A stretch of DNA of 64,000 nucleotides from Variovorax terrae (GTDB taxonomy: Bacteria; Pseudomonadota; Gammaproteobacteria; Burkholderiales; Burkholderiaceae_C), in NCBI RefSeq assembly GCF_022809125.1, contig NZ_JALGBI010000002.1, positions 505,685-569,684 of the forward strand. The letters run 5' to 3'. The notes below the pieces were generated by a model. That model did not search any database. It saw only the letters and a list, made by a program, of their open reading frames with translations, and was not told the DNA's origin. The position numbers were made by a program, and so were the translations under genes. This document shows, piece after piece, positions 44,945 through 52,628 of the stretch (within the stretch, counting starts at the first letter, position 1; each line of letters begins with the position of its first letter).

Positions 44945-44981
44945 AAGGCAGGCGCCGGAATATGCTTCCGGCGCCTGCCTT
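44945..44981. terminator. Long perfect stem-loop between BON and metallopeptidase genes
   Basis: AAGGCAGGCGCCGGAA (44945-44960), loop TATGC, then its exact reverse complement (44966-44981): 16 perfect pairs. No T-run follows, but the position after the BON gene (minus strand) suggests termination or mRNA end protection. Confidence 0.55.
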
Positions 44982-45010
44982 GCATTGTGGACCGGCCCGC
45001 AGGCCGAGGC

Positions 45011-45325
45011 TCAGGGACGGACCACGATGTTGTTGCGTACCTCGCGCACGCCCTTGGCGTCGCGCGCCAGCCTTTCGGCCTGGGCCTTTTCGGTGGCAGA
45101 TTTTGCGAAGCCCGACAGCTGCACCGTGCCATTGAGCGTTTCCACGCTGATGGCCGAGGCCGAGACGGTGGTGTCGTCCACGAACTTGGCCTTCACGGCC
45201 GTGGTGATGGCAGTGTCGTCGACATACGCTCCCACGGTCTCCTGGTTGCGTGTCACGGCGCAACCGGTGGTCAGCACCGTGAGGCCTGCCAGGGCGGCGA
45301 AAGCGAGGGCACGAGCGTGTTTCAT
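45011..45325 (-). CDS. Small BON-domain lipoprotein
   Basis: A 104-residue lipoprotein with a lipobox LTTGC near residue 22 and one BON domain (ITTAVKAKFVDDTTVSASAI, NGTVQLSGFAKSATEKAQAE, VREVRNNIVVRP). It resembles a half-size OsmY. Together with the DUF1328 gene 94 bp upstream it looks like an osmotic or envelope-stress pair. The gene is separated from the metallopeptidase by a 16-bp perfect stem-loop. Confidence 0.88.
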   Translation of the reverse strand: MKHARALAFAALAGLTVLTTGCAVTRNQETVGAYVDDTAITTAVKAKFVDDTTVSASAISVETLNGTVQLSGFAKSATEKAQAERLARDAKGVREVRNNIVVRP

Positions 45326-45419
45326 GGTAGTTCCTTTTCTCGGGTTGATGGAGCGGTGGTGCCACGGCAGGGAGCCTGGCCGGTGGACGGCACCCCATCC
45401 ACCGGCCTCGGGAGAGGCG

Positions 45420-45584
45420 CTAGCTTTTCTTCACCAGGCTGATGATGAAGCTGACGATGGCCATGATCGCGAAGATGAAGAAGAGGATCTTCGCGATCTC
45501 CACCGCGCCGGCAGCAATGCCGCCGAAGCCGAAGACGGCCGCGATCAATGCGATGACCAGAAACACAACGGCGTAGTGCAGCAT
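45420..45584 (-). CDS. DUF1328 (YtjA-type) small membrane protein
   Basis: A 54-residue protein. The start at 45584 follows AAGGAG by six bases. It consists almost wholly of two hydrophobic helices: [20 protein letters not shown] and [20 protein letters not shown], split by [10 protein letters not shown], and ends in LVKKS. These match the DUF1328/YtjA family, which is common near osmotic-stress genes and without known function. It is co-directional with the small BON lipoprotein. Confidence 0.9.
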   Translation of the reverse strand: MLHYAVVFLVIALIAAVFGFGGIAAGAVEIAKILFFIFAIMAIVSFIISLVKKS

Positions 45585-45740
45585 GTCGATCTCCTTGCGG
45601 GAGGCTCCCGTGGGCGGTGTTCCTCCGGTGAAGCACCTGGCATCAGGTTAAGCCCCAGGCCCGCCGGGCCGCATCAGCGGCCGCCGTGCGCGCGTGTCGG
45701 TGACTGCGAGAGGCCGCTGTAGGACGGCACCCACAGGGCT

Positions 45741-47081
45741 CTACGGGCTCTTGGGCAGCGTCGCCGACACATGCGTGCCCCGGCCTTCGCTGGACGCCAC
45801 GCTGAGCCGCCCGCCGCTGGCCTCGACGCGGTGCCGCATGCCCGCCAGGCCGTGGCTGGCCGGGCGGATGCGCGTGGTGTCGAAGCCCTGGCCGTCGTCC
45901 CGCACCGACACCGTGACGTAGGTGCCGTAATTCAGCAGGGTGATCTCCACCTGCCGCGCCTGGGCGTATTTGGCGATGTTGGTCAGCGATTCCTGCACCA
46001 GCCGGTAGATGGTGAGCTGGGTCGCCTCGTCCACGTCGGCGGCCTCGAAGCTGGTGGTGATGTCCAGGCCCGAGCGTTCGCCGAACTCGCGCGCCAGGAT
46101 CTCCAGCGAGGCCACCAGCCCGAGGTTGGCCAGCGACGAAGGCCGCAGGTCCTCGATGATGCGGCGCTTCAGCGCGATGCCGCTGTTGAGCGTGTCGTTG
46201 AGGTGCATCAGGCGCTGGGTGACGTCGACCGACTCACCGCCGACCCGGGACTTCAGGCGGGCCACATCGAGCTTGGCGGCGGTGAGCAGCGCGCCCAGCT
46301 CGTCATGCAGCTCGCGCGCCAGATGGCCGCGCTCCTGCTCGCGCACCTGCTGCAGGTGCGTGGCCAGCTCGGCCAGGCTGGCGGTGCGCTCCCTGACGAG
46401 CTTGCCGAGCAGATCCCGCTCCTGCTGCAGGGCCTGCTGCTGCTGCTGCGCCGCGAGCCTGAGCGCATTGCTCTGGCGCAGGTAGAGATAGAACGCCAGC
46501 AGGCCCGCCATGGCCACCATGGCGATGCCGATGCGCGAGAGCTGCAGCGATTTCGCGATCTGCTCCTGGCTCAGCTCCATCTTCTGCGAGCTGATGGCGA
46601 TCAGTTTCGTGGACTGCTCGCGGATCAGGTCCATCTGCTCCTTGCCGACGTCCGTGGTCAGCACGAACTTCCAGGCATCCTCGTTGCCCTTCTTGCGCAG
46701 CCGCACCGACACGTCCATTTCCGACAGCTTGCGCGACACGCTCTGGGCCAGCGTGCTGAACACCGCGTTTTCCTGCGGGTACGCCGCATAGAACTGGCGC
46801 AGGGCGTCCAGGTTCTTCGAGATGTCGTTCATCGCGAGGTCGTAGGGCTCCAGGTACCTCGGGTCGCCGGTGAGCAGGTAGCCGCGCTGGCCGGTCTCGG
46901 CGTCCAGCATGTACTGCAGCAGCTTGTTGACGTTGGCCCGGATCTGCTGGGCCTCCGAGATGCTCTGCACCGCGTGCATGGACTGGTTGTACCCGGTCTC
47001 GTTGATGCCGACCAGCGCGCAGGCGGCCAGCACGGCGAGCGGCAGGCTGATCGCCATTTTCGGAATTGAAGGCCAGCGCAT
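45741..47081 (-). CDS. CHASE3-domain sensor histidine kinase (HisKA_3/NarX type)
   Basis: A 446-residue membrane kinase. One N-terminal helix (ISLPLAVLAACALVGI) leads to a CHASE3 sensor region (LLQYMLDAETGQRGYLLTGD near 55), a second helix (GIAMVAMAGLLAFYLYL near 186) and a coiled coil (AAQQQQQALQQERDLLG). The kinase core has the HisKA_3 His in HLARELHDELGALLTAAKLD near 254, an N box QLTIYRLVQESLTNIAKYAQ and a G box VRDDGQGFD. It is divergent from the NarL-type regulator gene at 47178, its likely partner. The signal is unknown. Confidence 0.93.
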   Translation of the reverse strand: MRWPSIPKMAISLPLAVLAACALVGINETGYNQSMHAVQSISEAQQIRANVNKLLQYMLDAETGQRGYLLTGDPRYLEPYDLAMNDISKNLDALRQFYAAYPQENAVFSTLAQSVSRKLSEMDVSVRLRKKGNEDAWKFVLTTDVGKEQMDLIREQSTKLIAISSQKMELSQEQIAKSLQLSRIGIAMVAMAGLLAFYLYLRQSNALRLAAQQQQQALQQERDLLGKLVRERTASLAELATHLQQVREQERGHLARELHDELGALLTAAKLDVARLKSRVGGESVDVTQRLMHLNDTLNSGIALKRRIIEDLRPSSLANLGLVASLEILAREFGERSGLDITTSFEAADVDEATQLTIYRLVQESLTNIAKYAQARQVEITLLNYGTYVTVSVRDDGQGFDTTRIRPASHGLAGMRHRVEASGGRLSVASSEGRGTHVSATLPKSP

Positions 47082-47177
47082 GATGTTCTTCTCCGATCAG
47101 CGGAATGAGTAATTCGTGAATAATCGTACTTGGCACCGCGCACCCCGCACGGACAGAGTACAGAGAAAGACACTGAC

Positions 47178-47816
47178 ATGATTGAAATCGGGATTGTGGA
47201 CGACCATGCCATCGTGCGCACGGGTCTGCGCCAGTTCTTCTCCGAGCAGGTGGACTTGCGCGTGGTGGGCGAGGCCGCGAGCGGGCGCGAGGCGATCGAC
47301 CTGGTGCGCAACGTCCCCCTGGACGTGCTGGTGATGGACCTGTCCATGCCCGGGCAGAGCGGCATCGAGGCGCTGGCCATGATCCGCGCCAAGGCGCCCG
47401 ACGTGGGCATCCTGATCCTGAGCGGCTACCCCGAGGAGCACTACGCCGTCAACCTGATCCGCCAGGGCGCGAGCGGCTACCTCAACAAGGAATGCGATCC
47501 GATGGAGATCGTCAACGCGATCCGCACCATCGCGCTGGGGCGGCGCCACATCACGCCGGCCGTGGCGGAGCTGCTGGCGCAGCAGCTCGACCGCAAGGAC
47601 GGCGGCGAGGCCGCGCCCCACGAGCAGTTGTCCGAGCGTGAGTTCCAAGTGTTCCTCCGGCTGGCCAAGGGCGAGACCGCGGGCGACATCGCCAAGGCGC
47701 TGTCGCTCAGCGTCAAGACGGTCAGCACCTACCGCACGCGGCTGATGGAAAAAATGGGCCTGGCCTCCAACAGCGACCTGACCTACTACGCGCTGAAAAA
47801 CGGCCTCATTGACTGA
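47178..47816 (+). CDS. NarL/FixJ-family response regulator
   Basis: A 212-residue regulator. The receiver has the acidic pair in GIVDDHAIVRTGLRQFF, phospho-acceptor Asp in VLVMDLSMPGQSGIEALAMI near 55 and Lys in GYLNKECDP near 105. A LuxR-type HTH follows (LSEREFQVFLRLAKGETAGD, SLSVKTVSTYRTRLMEKMGL). It is the natural partner of the divergent CHASE3 kinase. It ends 11 bp inside the end of the convergent stand-alone receiver gene. Confidence 0.94.
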   Translation: MIEIGIVDDHAIVRTGLRQFFSEQVDLRVVGEAASGREAIDLVRNVPLDVLVMDLSMPGQSGIEALAMIRAKAPDVGILILSGYPEEHYAVNLIRQGASGYLNKECDPMEIVNAIRTIALGRRHITPAVAELLAQQLDRKDGGEAAPHEQLSEREFQVFLRLAKGETAGDIAKALSLSVKTVSTYRTRLMEKMGLASNSDLTYYALKNGLID

Positions 47817-48204
47817 AGCTGCCGCTGTGGGGGGCGCTGCATTGGGCGATGCAGTAGTCCACCAGGGCGTCGATCTCATTGGATTTGTCGAATACCGCGT
47901 CGACCCCCATCTGCGCGCAGCGCTTGCGCATGTCGGTCGTGGCGTAGTTGCTGAGCACCACCACCCGCTGGCCGGGGCGGCGGTCGCGGCAGGCCTCGAG
48001 CACGCCCAGCCCGCTGCCCTGCTTGAGAAACAGGTCCACGATGGCAAGGTCCCACTGCTCGCTGTTCTGGGCGAGCCAGGCGCGGCTCTCGTTCTCCGTC
48101 TCGGCGGTGCCCACGGCGGTGATGCAGGTGAGCTCTTCCAGCGTCCCGATCAGGTTCTCGCGGATGGTGGCGTTGTCTTCAACGATGTATGTTCTCAGTC
48201 CCAC
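47806..48204 (-). CDS. Stand-alone receiver-domain response regulator
   Basis: A 132-residue CheY-like protein with no output domain. The only good start is GTG at 48204 (VGLRTYIVEDNATIREN), so the gene is easily missed or over-extended. Phosphorylation residues are present: Glu-Asp in YIVEDN, Asp in WDLAIVDLFLKQGSGLGVLE near 54, Ser in VVVLSNYATTD and Lys in AVFDKSNEIDALVDY near 105. Its end overlaps the NarL-type gene by 11 bp on the opposite strand. It may compete for or relay phosphate from the nearby kinase. Confidence 0.87.
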   Translation of the reverse strand: MGLRTYIVEDNATIRENLIGTLEELTCITAVGTAETENESRAWLAQNSEQWDLAIVDLFLKQGSGLGVLEACRDRRPGQRVVVLSNYATTDMRKRCAQMGVDAVFDKSNEIDALVDYCIAQCSAPHSGSFSQ

Positions 48205-48416
48205 GGTGATTCCAGATGTCAGGGCCTCGGCCCGGCTGCCTTCCACGCTGTGGCCGGCAGCCCCACGAGCCATCGAACAGCCTGCGTCCCACAATGTAGT
48301 CCCGCCCGGAAAATAATTGTGCCAGCCACTGTGTCGGTTACACGTAGGACGGAGCCTACAGCCGCCCCGACTGTCGGTTGCGGACGACAGCGAACGGGCG
48401 CGCAGGGGAAGAAGCT

Positions 48417-49199
48417 TCAGCGCCCGGGCTGCAGGCAGTGCTGCCACGCGGCCTCGATGGCCGGCGTGGCGGCGCACAGGAACTGGCTGTCCAGCAGGGG
48501 CCGGCCGTCCCGGGCCGCGATGCGCGCGCCGCTTTCCTGCAGCAGCACGATGCCGGCCGCCGCGTCCCAGGCGCCCATGCCGCGTTCCCAGAAGGCGTCG
48601 ATCCGGCCGGCAGCCAGATAGGCCAGCTCCAGCGCCATCGAGCCGCTGCGCCGCACCTGGCCGAAGCAGCGGATCACGCGGCCGAACTCGTCGAGGTAGC
48701 CGTCCATGAACGGCGCGCGGGGCTTGGGGAACACGGTGGCGGCGATGCATTGCAGCGGGTCGCCGCGGCTCGCGCAGCGCAGCGGCTGGCCGTTGAGCAT
48801 GGCCCCGGCGCCGCGCGCGGCGGCGAACACCTCGCCCCGGCACGGATCGGCGATCACGCCGAGCACCGGTTCGCGGTCGATGGCGAGGGCGACCGACACC
48901 GCGTACTGCGGATAGCCGCGCACGTAGTTCGCGGTGCCGTCGATCGGATCAACGATCCAGGTTGGCGCCTCGGTGAGTGCGCCGCCGCTTTCCTCGCCCA
49001 GGAACGCGCTGCCGGGCAGGACCTGCAGCAGCCGGCCGCGCAGCCACTGCTCGGCTTCCAGGTCGATGTCGGTGGCCACGTCGCCCGGCGCCTTGTGCCG
49101 CACCCCGGCCGGATCCAGGCGCTCGCGCTGTTGCCGGATTTGAGTGGCAATCTCGGCAGAGGTCCGCACCACGCGGTCAAGTGTTGCTACCAAATCCAT
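48417..49199 (-). CDS. Inositol monophosphatase family protein
   Basis: A 260-residue Mg-dependent phosphatase of the IMPase/SuhB/CysQ family. Metal-site motifs are KAPGDVATDIDLEAEQWL near 36, FLGEESGG near 66, WIVDPIDGTANYVRGYPQYA near 81 and WERGMGAWDAAAGIVLLQES near 204. It lies 4 bp downstream of the GntR regulator and so shares its transcript. The start codon and first five codons coincide with a dispersed repeat end (49184-49202). Because of the operon it may dephosphorylate an intermediate of the adjacent pathway, but general SuhB-like function is possible. Confidence 0.88.
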   Translation of the reverse strand: MDLVATLDRVVRTSAEIATQIRQQRERLDPAGVRHKAPGDVATDIDLEAEQWLRGRLLQVLPGSAFLGEESGGALTEAPTWIVDPIDGTANYVRGYPQYAVSVALAIDREPVLGVIADPCRGEVFAAARGAGAMLNGQPLRCASRGDPLQCIAATVFPKPRAPFMDGYLDEFGRVIRCFGQVRRSGSMALELAYLAAGRIDAFWERGMGAWDAAAGIVLLQESGARIAARDGRPLLDSQFLCAATPAIEAAWQHCLQPGR

Positions 49200-49202
49200 A
49201 GC
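49184..49202. repeat. Dispersed GCTAT-type repeat end at an IMPase start
   Basis: TTGCTA-CCAAATCCA-TAGC on the plus strand; on the minus strand it reads GCTATGGATTTGGTAGCAA and supplies the IMPase ATG. Only the palindromic end is present. Confidence 0.4.
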
Positions 49203-49203
49203 G

Positions 49204-50022
49204 TCACATGCGCTTGGACAGCACGCTCACGTAGTCGTGCGACTGGGTGTTGATGGTCGAGATGCGGAACTCCACGGGCTTCTCGCCGAACGTGAGCGCG
49301 ATGCGGTGCACTTCGAGCACGGGCTGGCCGGCGGGAATGCCGAGGATGCGCGCGACCTGGCGGCTGGCCGCCGTCGCGCGCGCGCGTTCCTGGGCCCGCA
49401 GCACGGTGATGCCGTGGTTGGTCTGGTACAGGTTGTAGATCGTGCTGGGGCGCTCCCTGAAGCACTTCTCGGTCAGGCCCTTGAACAGCAGGGCCGAGAT
49501 GACGAGGTGGTCGTGCACCACGGCGCGGCCGTCGAGCGACAGCCGGTTGTCGATGCGGAACACCGGATCGCCCGGCTTGATCCGCAGGGCGGCGGCCTCC
49601 ATCTCGTCGGCGCGGGCCTTCTCGAACTCGACGCACTCCACCAGCGGGTATTCGCGCTCCGGCCCGGCCTCGCCGTAGCGCAGGTCCTGGCGCGGCTCCA
49701 CATGGAAGAAGTGGAACAGGAAGCGGTCGTCGTTGTGCAGGGCAACGTAGGTGCCCTTGCCCTGGCGCCGCACCAGCACGTGTTCATGCACCAGCTCGTC
49801 GACGGCCTTGCGCAGCGTGCCGATGCTGACCTGCAGCGCGCGCGAGATCTCGGTTTCGCTGGGCAGCGTCTCGCCCGGTCCGCAGCGTCCGGATTCGATC
49901 AGGCGCAACAGTTCGCGCTTGACCTGCCGGTACAGGGGGACCGAGCCGGTGTCGGTCAGCGGCAGCAGGCCATGGGGGGTGGAGCGAAGGTTCACGGCCC
50001 GAGTGTAGCGGCACCTCTCCAT
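49204..50022 (-). CDS. GntR-family (HutC/UTRA) transcriptional regulator, SuyR-like
   Basis: A 272-residue repressor. The winged HTH covers VPLYRQVKRELLRLIESGRC, LPSETEISRALQVSIGTLRK and VDELVHEHVLVRRQGKGTYV. The UTRA effector domain runs from about 100 (FFHVEPRQDLRYGEAGPE) to the end. An internal GTG at 49995 is an alternative start; neither has a clear ribosome site. It is divergent from suyA, with a GTCAT/ATGAC palindrome between them. The effector is predicted to be sulfolactate or a related acid. Confidence 0.9.
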   Translation of the reverse strand: MERCRYTRAVNLRSTPHGLLPLTDTGSVPLYRQVKRELLRLIESGRCGPGETLPSETEISRALQVSIGTLRKAVDELVHEHVLVRRQGKGTYVALHNDDRFLFHFFHVEPRQDLRYGEAGPEREYPLVECVEFEKARADEMEAAALRIKPGDPVFRIDNRLSLDGRAVVHDHLVISALLFKGLTEKCFRERPSTIYNLYQTNHGITVLRAQERARATAASRQVARILGIPAGQPVLEVHRIALTFGEKPVEFRISTINTQSHDYVSVLSKRM

Positions 50023-50030
50023 ACATCCAG

Positions 50031-50044
50031 GTCATTCAGATGAC
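50031..50044. promoter_or_regulatory. Candidate GntR operator in the gntR-suyA divergent region
   Basis: GTCAT-TCAG-ATGAC, a 14-bp inverted repeat beginning 9 bp from the GntR start and ending 5 bp before the suyA -35 box, well placed for repression of both directions. Confidence 0.55.
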
Positions 50045-50048
50045 TTGA

Positions 50049-50076
50049 TTGACACCGGAAAAGCGCTCACTAGACT
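50049..50076 (+). promoter_or_regulatory. Predicted sigma-70 promoter of suyA
   Basis: TTGACA (50049-50054, consensus -35), 16-bp spacer, TAGACT (50071-50076). It is 36 bp upstream of the suyA ATG and abuts the GntR palindrome. Confidence 0.6.
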
Positions 50077-50111
50077 GCGGCATTTCCGTGACCCCGCAAT
50101 CTGGAGACTCA

Positions 50112-50393
50112 ATGATTCATTTCGTGTTGCATGACGCCAAGGACACCGTGGCCGTCGTGGTGGTGGAAGGTGTGAAGGCCGGCACGGCCATGACCGGCTG
50201 GATCATGGACGAGGACCGCATGATCGACGTCAAGGCCCAGCAGGACATCCCGATCGGCCACAAGGTCGCGCTCAAGGACATGGCCGTGGGCGACACCGTG
50301 TGGAAGTACGGCATCGACATGGGCAAGGTGGTGGCGCCGATCCAGGCCGGCCAGCACGCCCACGTGCACAACATCAAGACCAAGAGGTGGTAA
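50112..50393 (+). CDS. suyA: (2R)-sulfolactate sulfo-lyase small subunit (SAF/UxaA N-terminal type)
   Basis: A 93-residue SAF-domain protein: MIHFVLHDAKDTVAVVVVEG, then IPIGHKVALKDMAVGDTVWK and AGQHAHVHNIKTKRW. The VHN-K end is typical of the altronate-dehydratase small domain. As a separate gene paired with a 391-residue large subunit it matches SuyA of sulfo-lyase, which splits sulfolactate into pyruvate and sulfite. Altronate or galactarate dehydratase small subunits look alike, so the call relies on the neighbours: GntR, SlcC-like and ComC-like genes. Confidence 0.78.
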   Translation: MIHFVLHDAKDTVAVVVVEGVKAGTAMTGWIMDEDRMIDVKAQQDIPIGHKVALKDMAVGDTVWKYGIDMGKVVAPIQAGQHAHVHNIKTKRW

Positions 50394-50395
50394 GT

Positions 50396-50475
50396 CCCCG
50401 AAGCGGCCTGCGGCCGCCTCCCCCCAAGGGGAGCGACGCCCGTGGCCTGGTGAAGCCAGTGCCACGGCGTCTGTT
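50396..50475. repeat. GC-rich mosaic intergenic repeat, copy C
   Basis: CCCGAAGCGGCCTGCGGCCG, CCTCCCCCCAAGGGGAGCG and GGCCTGGTGAAGCCAGTGCC in order, wedged between suyA and suyB. It separates two subunit genes that would otherwise be close. Confidence 0.6.
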
Positions 50476-50513
50476 GGAAAAGACACGGGCATCAAACATA
50501 TTCGGAGCATTTC

Positions 50514-51689
50514 ATGAGCGTCATTGACAAGAACACAACTTTCCTCGGGTACCGCCGCGAGAACGGCCGCGTGGGCGTGCGCAACCACGTCATCATCCTG
50601 CCGCTGGACGACCTGTCCAACGCCGCGGCCGAGGCCGTGGCCCACAACATCAAGGGCGCGATGGCGATCCCGCACCCCTATGGCCGCCTGCAGTTCGGCG
50701 CCGACCTGGAGCTGCATTTCCGCACGCTGATCGGCGCGGGCTGCAACCCCAACGTGGCGGCGGTCGTCGTCATCGGCATCGAGGACGGCTGGACCAAGAA
50801 GGTGGTGGACGGCATCGCCACCACCGGCAAGCCGGTGACGGGCTTCGGCATCGAAGGCCATGGCGACCACGACACCATCATGCGCGCCAGCCAGGCCGCG
50901 CGCGAGTATGTGCAGTGGGCCAGCGAGAAGCAGCGCGAGGTCTGCGCCATCTCCGAGCTCTGGGTGTCCACCAAGTGCGGCGAATCCGACACCACCTCGG
51001 GCTGCGGCGCCAACCCCACCGTGGGCAATGCCTTCGACAAGCTGCACCCGCTGGGCAACTACCTGTGCTTCGGCGAGACCAGCGAGATCACCGGTGGCGA
51101 GAACATCGTGGCCGAGCGCTGCGCCAGCGACGCCGTGCGCGAGCAGTTCATGTTCATGTTCAACCGCTACCAGGACATGATCAACCGCCACAAGACCAGC
51201 GACCTGTCCGACAGCCAGCCGACCAAGGGCAACATCGCCGGCGGCCTCACCACCATCGAGGAGAAGGCGCTGGGCAACATCCAGAAGATCGGCAAGAAGT
51301 GCACGGTCGACGGCGTGATCGACAAGGCCGAGATGCCCACGCACCCGGGCCTGTGGTTCATGGACTCGTCCTCGGCCGCCGCCGAGATGGTGACGCTGTG
51401 CGCGGCCTCGGGCTACGCGGTGCATTTCTTCCCCACGGGCCAGGGCAACGTGATCGGCAACCCGATCGTGCCGGTCATCAAGATCTGCGCGAATCCGCGC
51501 ACCGTGCGCCTGATGAGCGAGCACATCGACGTCGACACCTCGGGCCTGCTGCAGCGCGAGATCACGCTCGACCAAGCTGGCGACAAGCTGCTCGAATGCA
51601 TGCTGCGCACCGCCAACGGCCGCCTGACCGCGGCCGAGGCGCTGGGCCACCGCGAGTTCGTGCTGACGCGCCTGTTCGAGTCGGCCTGA
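50514..51689 (+). CDS. suyB: (2R)-sulfolactate sulfo-lyase large subunit (UxaA family)
   Basis: A 391-residue UxaA-family lyase: [20 protein letters not shown] at the start, [20 protein letters not shown] near 155, [20 protein letters not shown] and [20 protein letters not shown] near 305. Cysteines in these motifs are expected to hold the iron centre. Length and the separate small subunit fit SuyB rather than the roughly 495-residue fused UxaA. Its TGA overlaps the next ATG by one base (TGATG). The products would be pyruvate and sulfite. Confidence 0.8.
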   Translation: MSVIDKNTTFLGYRRENGRVGVRNHVIILPLDDLSNAAAEAVAHNIKGAMAIPHPYGRLQFGADLELHFRTLIGAGCNPNVAAVVVIGIEDGWTKKVVDGIATTGKPVTGFGIEGHGDHDTIMRASQAAREYVQWASEKQREVCAISELWVSTKCGESDTTSGCGANPTVGNAFDKLHPLGNYLCFGETSEITGGENIVAERCASDAVREQFMFMFNRYQDMINRHKTSDLSDSQPTKGNIAGGLTTIEEKALGNIQKIGKKCTVDGVIDKAEMPTHPGLWFMDSSSAAAEMVTLCAASGYAVHFFPTGQGNVIGNPIVPVIKICANPRTVRLMSEHIDVDTSGLLQREITLDQAGDKLLECMLRTANGRLTAAEALGHREFVLTRLFESA

Positions 51690-52627
51690 TGGCGCGCATC
51701 GTCATCAGCGAGTTCATGGACGAGCGCGCCGTGGCGCTGCTGCGGCCGCGCCATGAGGTGCTGTACGACCCAGGCCTCGTGGATGACGCGCTGCGCCTGC
51801 AGGCCGAGGCCGCCGCCTGCGACGCCCTGGTCGTGCGCAACCGCACCCAGGTGCGCGGCGATCTGGTGCGCGCCCTGGCGCGCTGCCGGGTCGTGGGCCG
51901 CCTGGGCGTCGGGCTCGACAACATCGACGTGGCGGCCTGCGAGGCGCAGGGGATGCAGGTGATCCCGGCCACCGGCGCCAATGCCCTGAGCGTGGCCGAG
52001 TACGTGGTGGCCTCGGCCATGCTGCTGCTGCGCGGCGCCTTCGCTTCGAGCTCCGACGTGGCGCAGGGCCGCTGGCCGCGCAACGCCCTGAGCCAGGGCC
52101 GCGAAACGGCGGGCAAGACGCTGGGCATCATCGGCTTCGGCTCGATCGGCCAGACCACGGCGCGGCTGGCGCGCGGGCTCGGCATGGACGTGATCGCCTA
52201 CGATGCGCTGCTGGGCGCGGGCGATGCCGTCTTCGGGCAGGCCGGCGTGCGCTGCGCCACGCTGGATGAAGTGATCGGCCAGTCGGATGTGGTGACCCTG
52301 CATGTGCCGCTGGTCGAGGCCACGCGCGGGCTGTTCGGCGCGGCGCGCATCGCTTCCATGAAGCGCGGCGCGGTGCTGATCAACACCTCGCGCGGCCACA
52401 TCGTGGACCTGGCCGCCCTGGCGGCGGCGCTGCGCTCGGGCCAGCTCGGCGGCGGCGCCATCGACGTGTTCGATGCCGAGCCCCTGCCGCCCAGTCCTGG
52501 GCTGGAGGATTGTCCGAACCTGGTGCTCACGCCGCATATCTCCGGGGTGAGCGCCGAGTCCAACGAACGCGTGTCGTTCATGATCGCGGAACGGGTGCTG
52601 CAAGCCCTGGCCGCCGAGGTGAGCTGA
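51689..52627 (+). CDS. slcC: 2-hydroxyacid dehydrogenase, (S)-sulfolactate dehydrogenase (SlcC)-like
   Basis: A 312-residue NAD-dependent D-isomer-specific 2-hydroxyacid dehydrogenase. It has VGRLGVGLDNIDVAACEAQG near 70, the Rossmann motif LGIIGFGSIGQTTARLARG near 142, INTSRGHIVDLAALAAALRS and catalytic His in LVLTPHISGVSAESNERV. It lacks the ACT domain of SerA at 1067. In known sulfolactate degraders SlcC oxidises (S)-sulfolactate to sulfopyruvate, and ComC reduces that to the (R)-isomer used by SuyAB. The assignment rests on gene context; overlap with suyB supports co-expression. Confidence 0.74.
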   Translation: MARIVISEFMDERAVALLRPRHEVLYDPGLVDDALRLQAEAAACDALVVRNRTQVRGDLVRALARCRVVGRLGVGLDNIDVAACEAQGMQVIPATGANALSVAEYVVASAMLLLRGAFASSSDVAQGRWPRNALSQGRETAGKTLGIIGFGSIGQTTARLARGLGMDVIAYDALLGAGDAVFGQAGVRCATLDEVIGQSDVVTLHVPLVEATRGLFGAARIASMKRGAVLINTSRGHIVDLAALAAALRSGQLGGGAIDVFDAEPLPPSPGLEDCPNLVLTPHISGVSAESNERVSFMIAERVLQALAAEVS

Positions 52628-52628
52628 A

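Noticed and set aside
50112..51689. Altronate dehydratase (UxaA) as the function of the two-subunit enzyme
   Set aside because: UxaA is normally one fused chain of about 495 residues and keeps company with hexuronate genes. Here there are split subunits with SlcC- and ComC-like genes. It is kept as the main alternative, not excluded.
51689..52627. A second phosphoglycerate dehydrogenase
   Set aside because: No ACT domain, only 312 residues, and the gene sits inside the sulfolactate operon; serA is already present at 1067.
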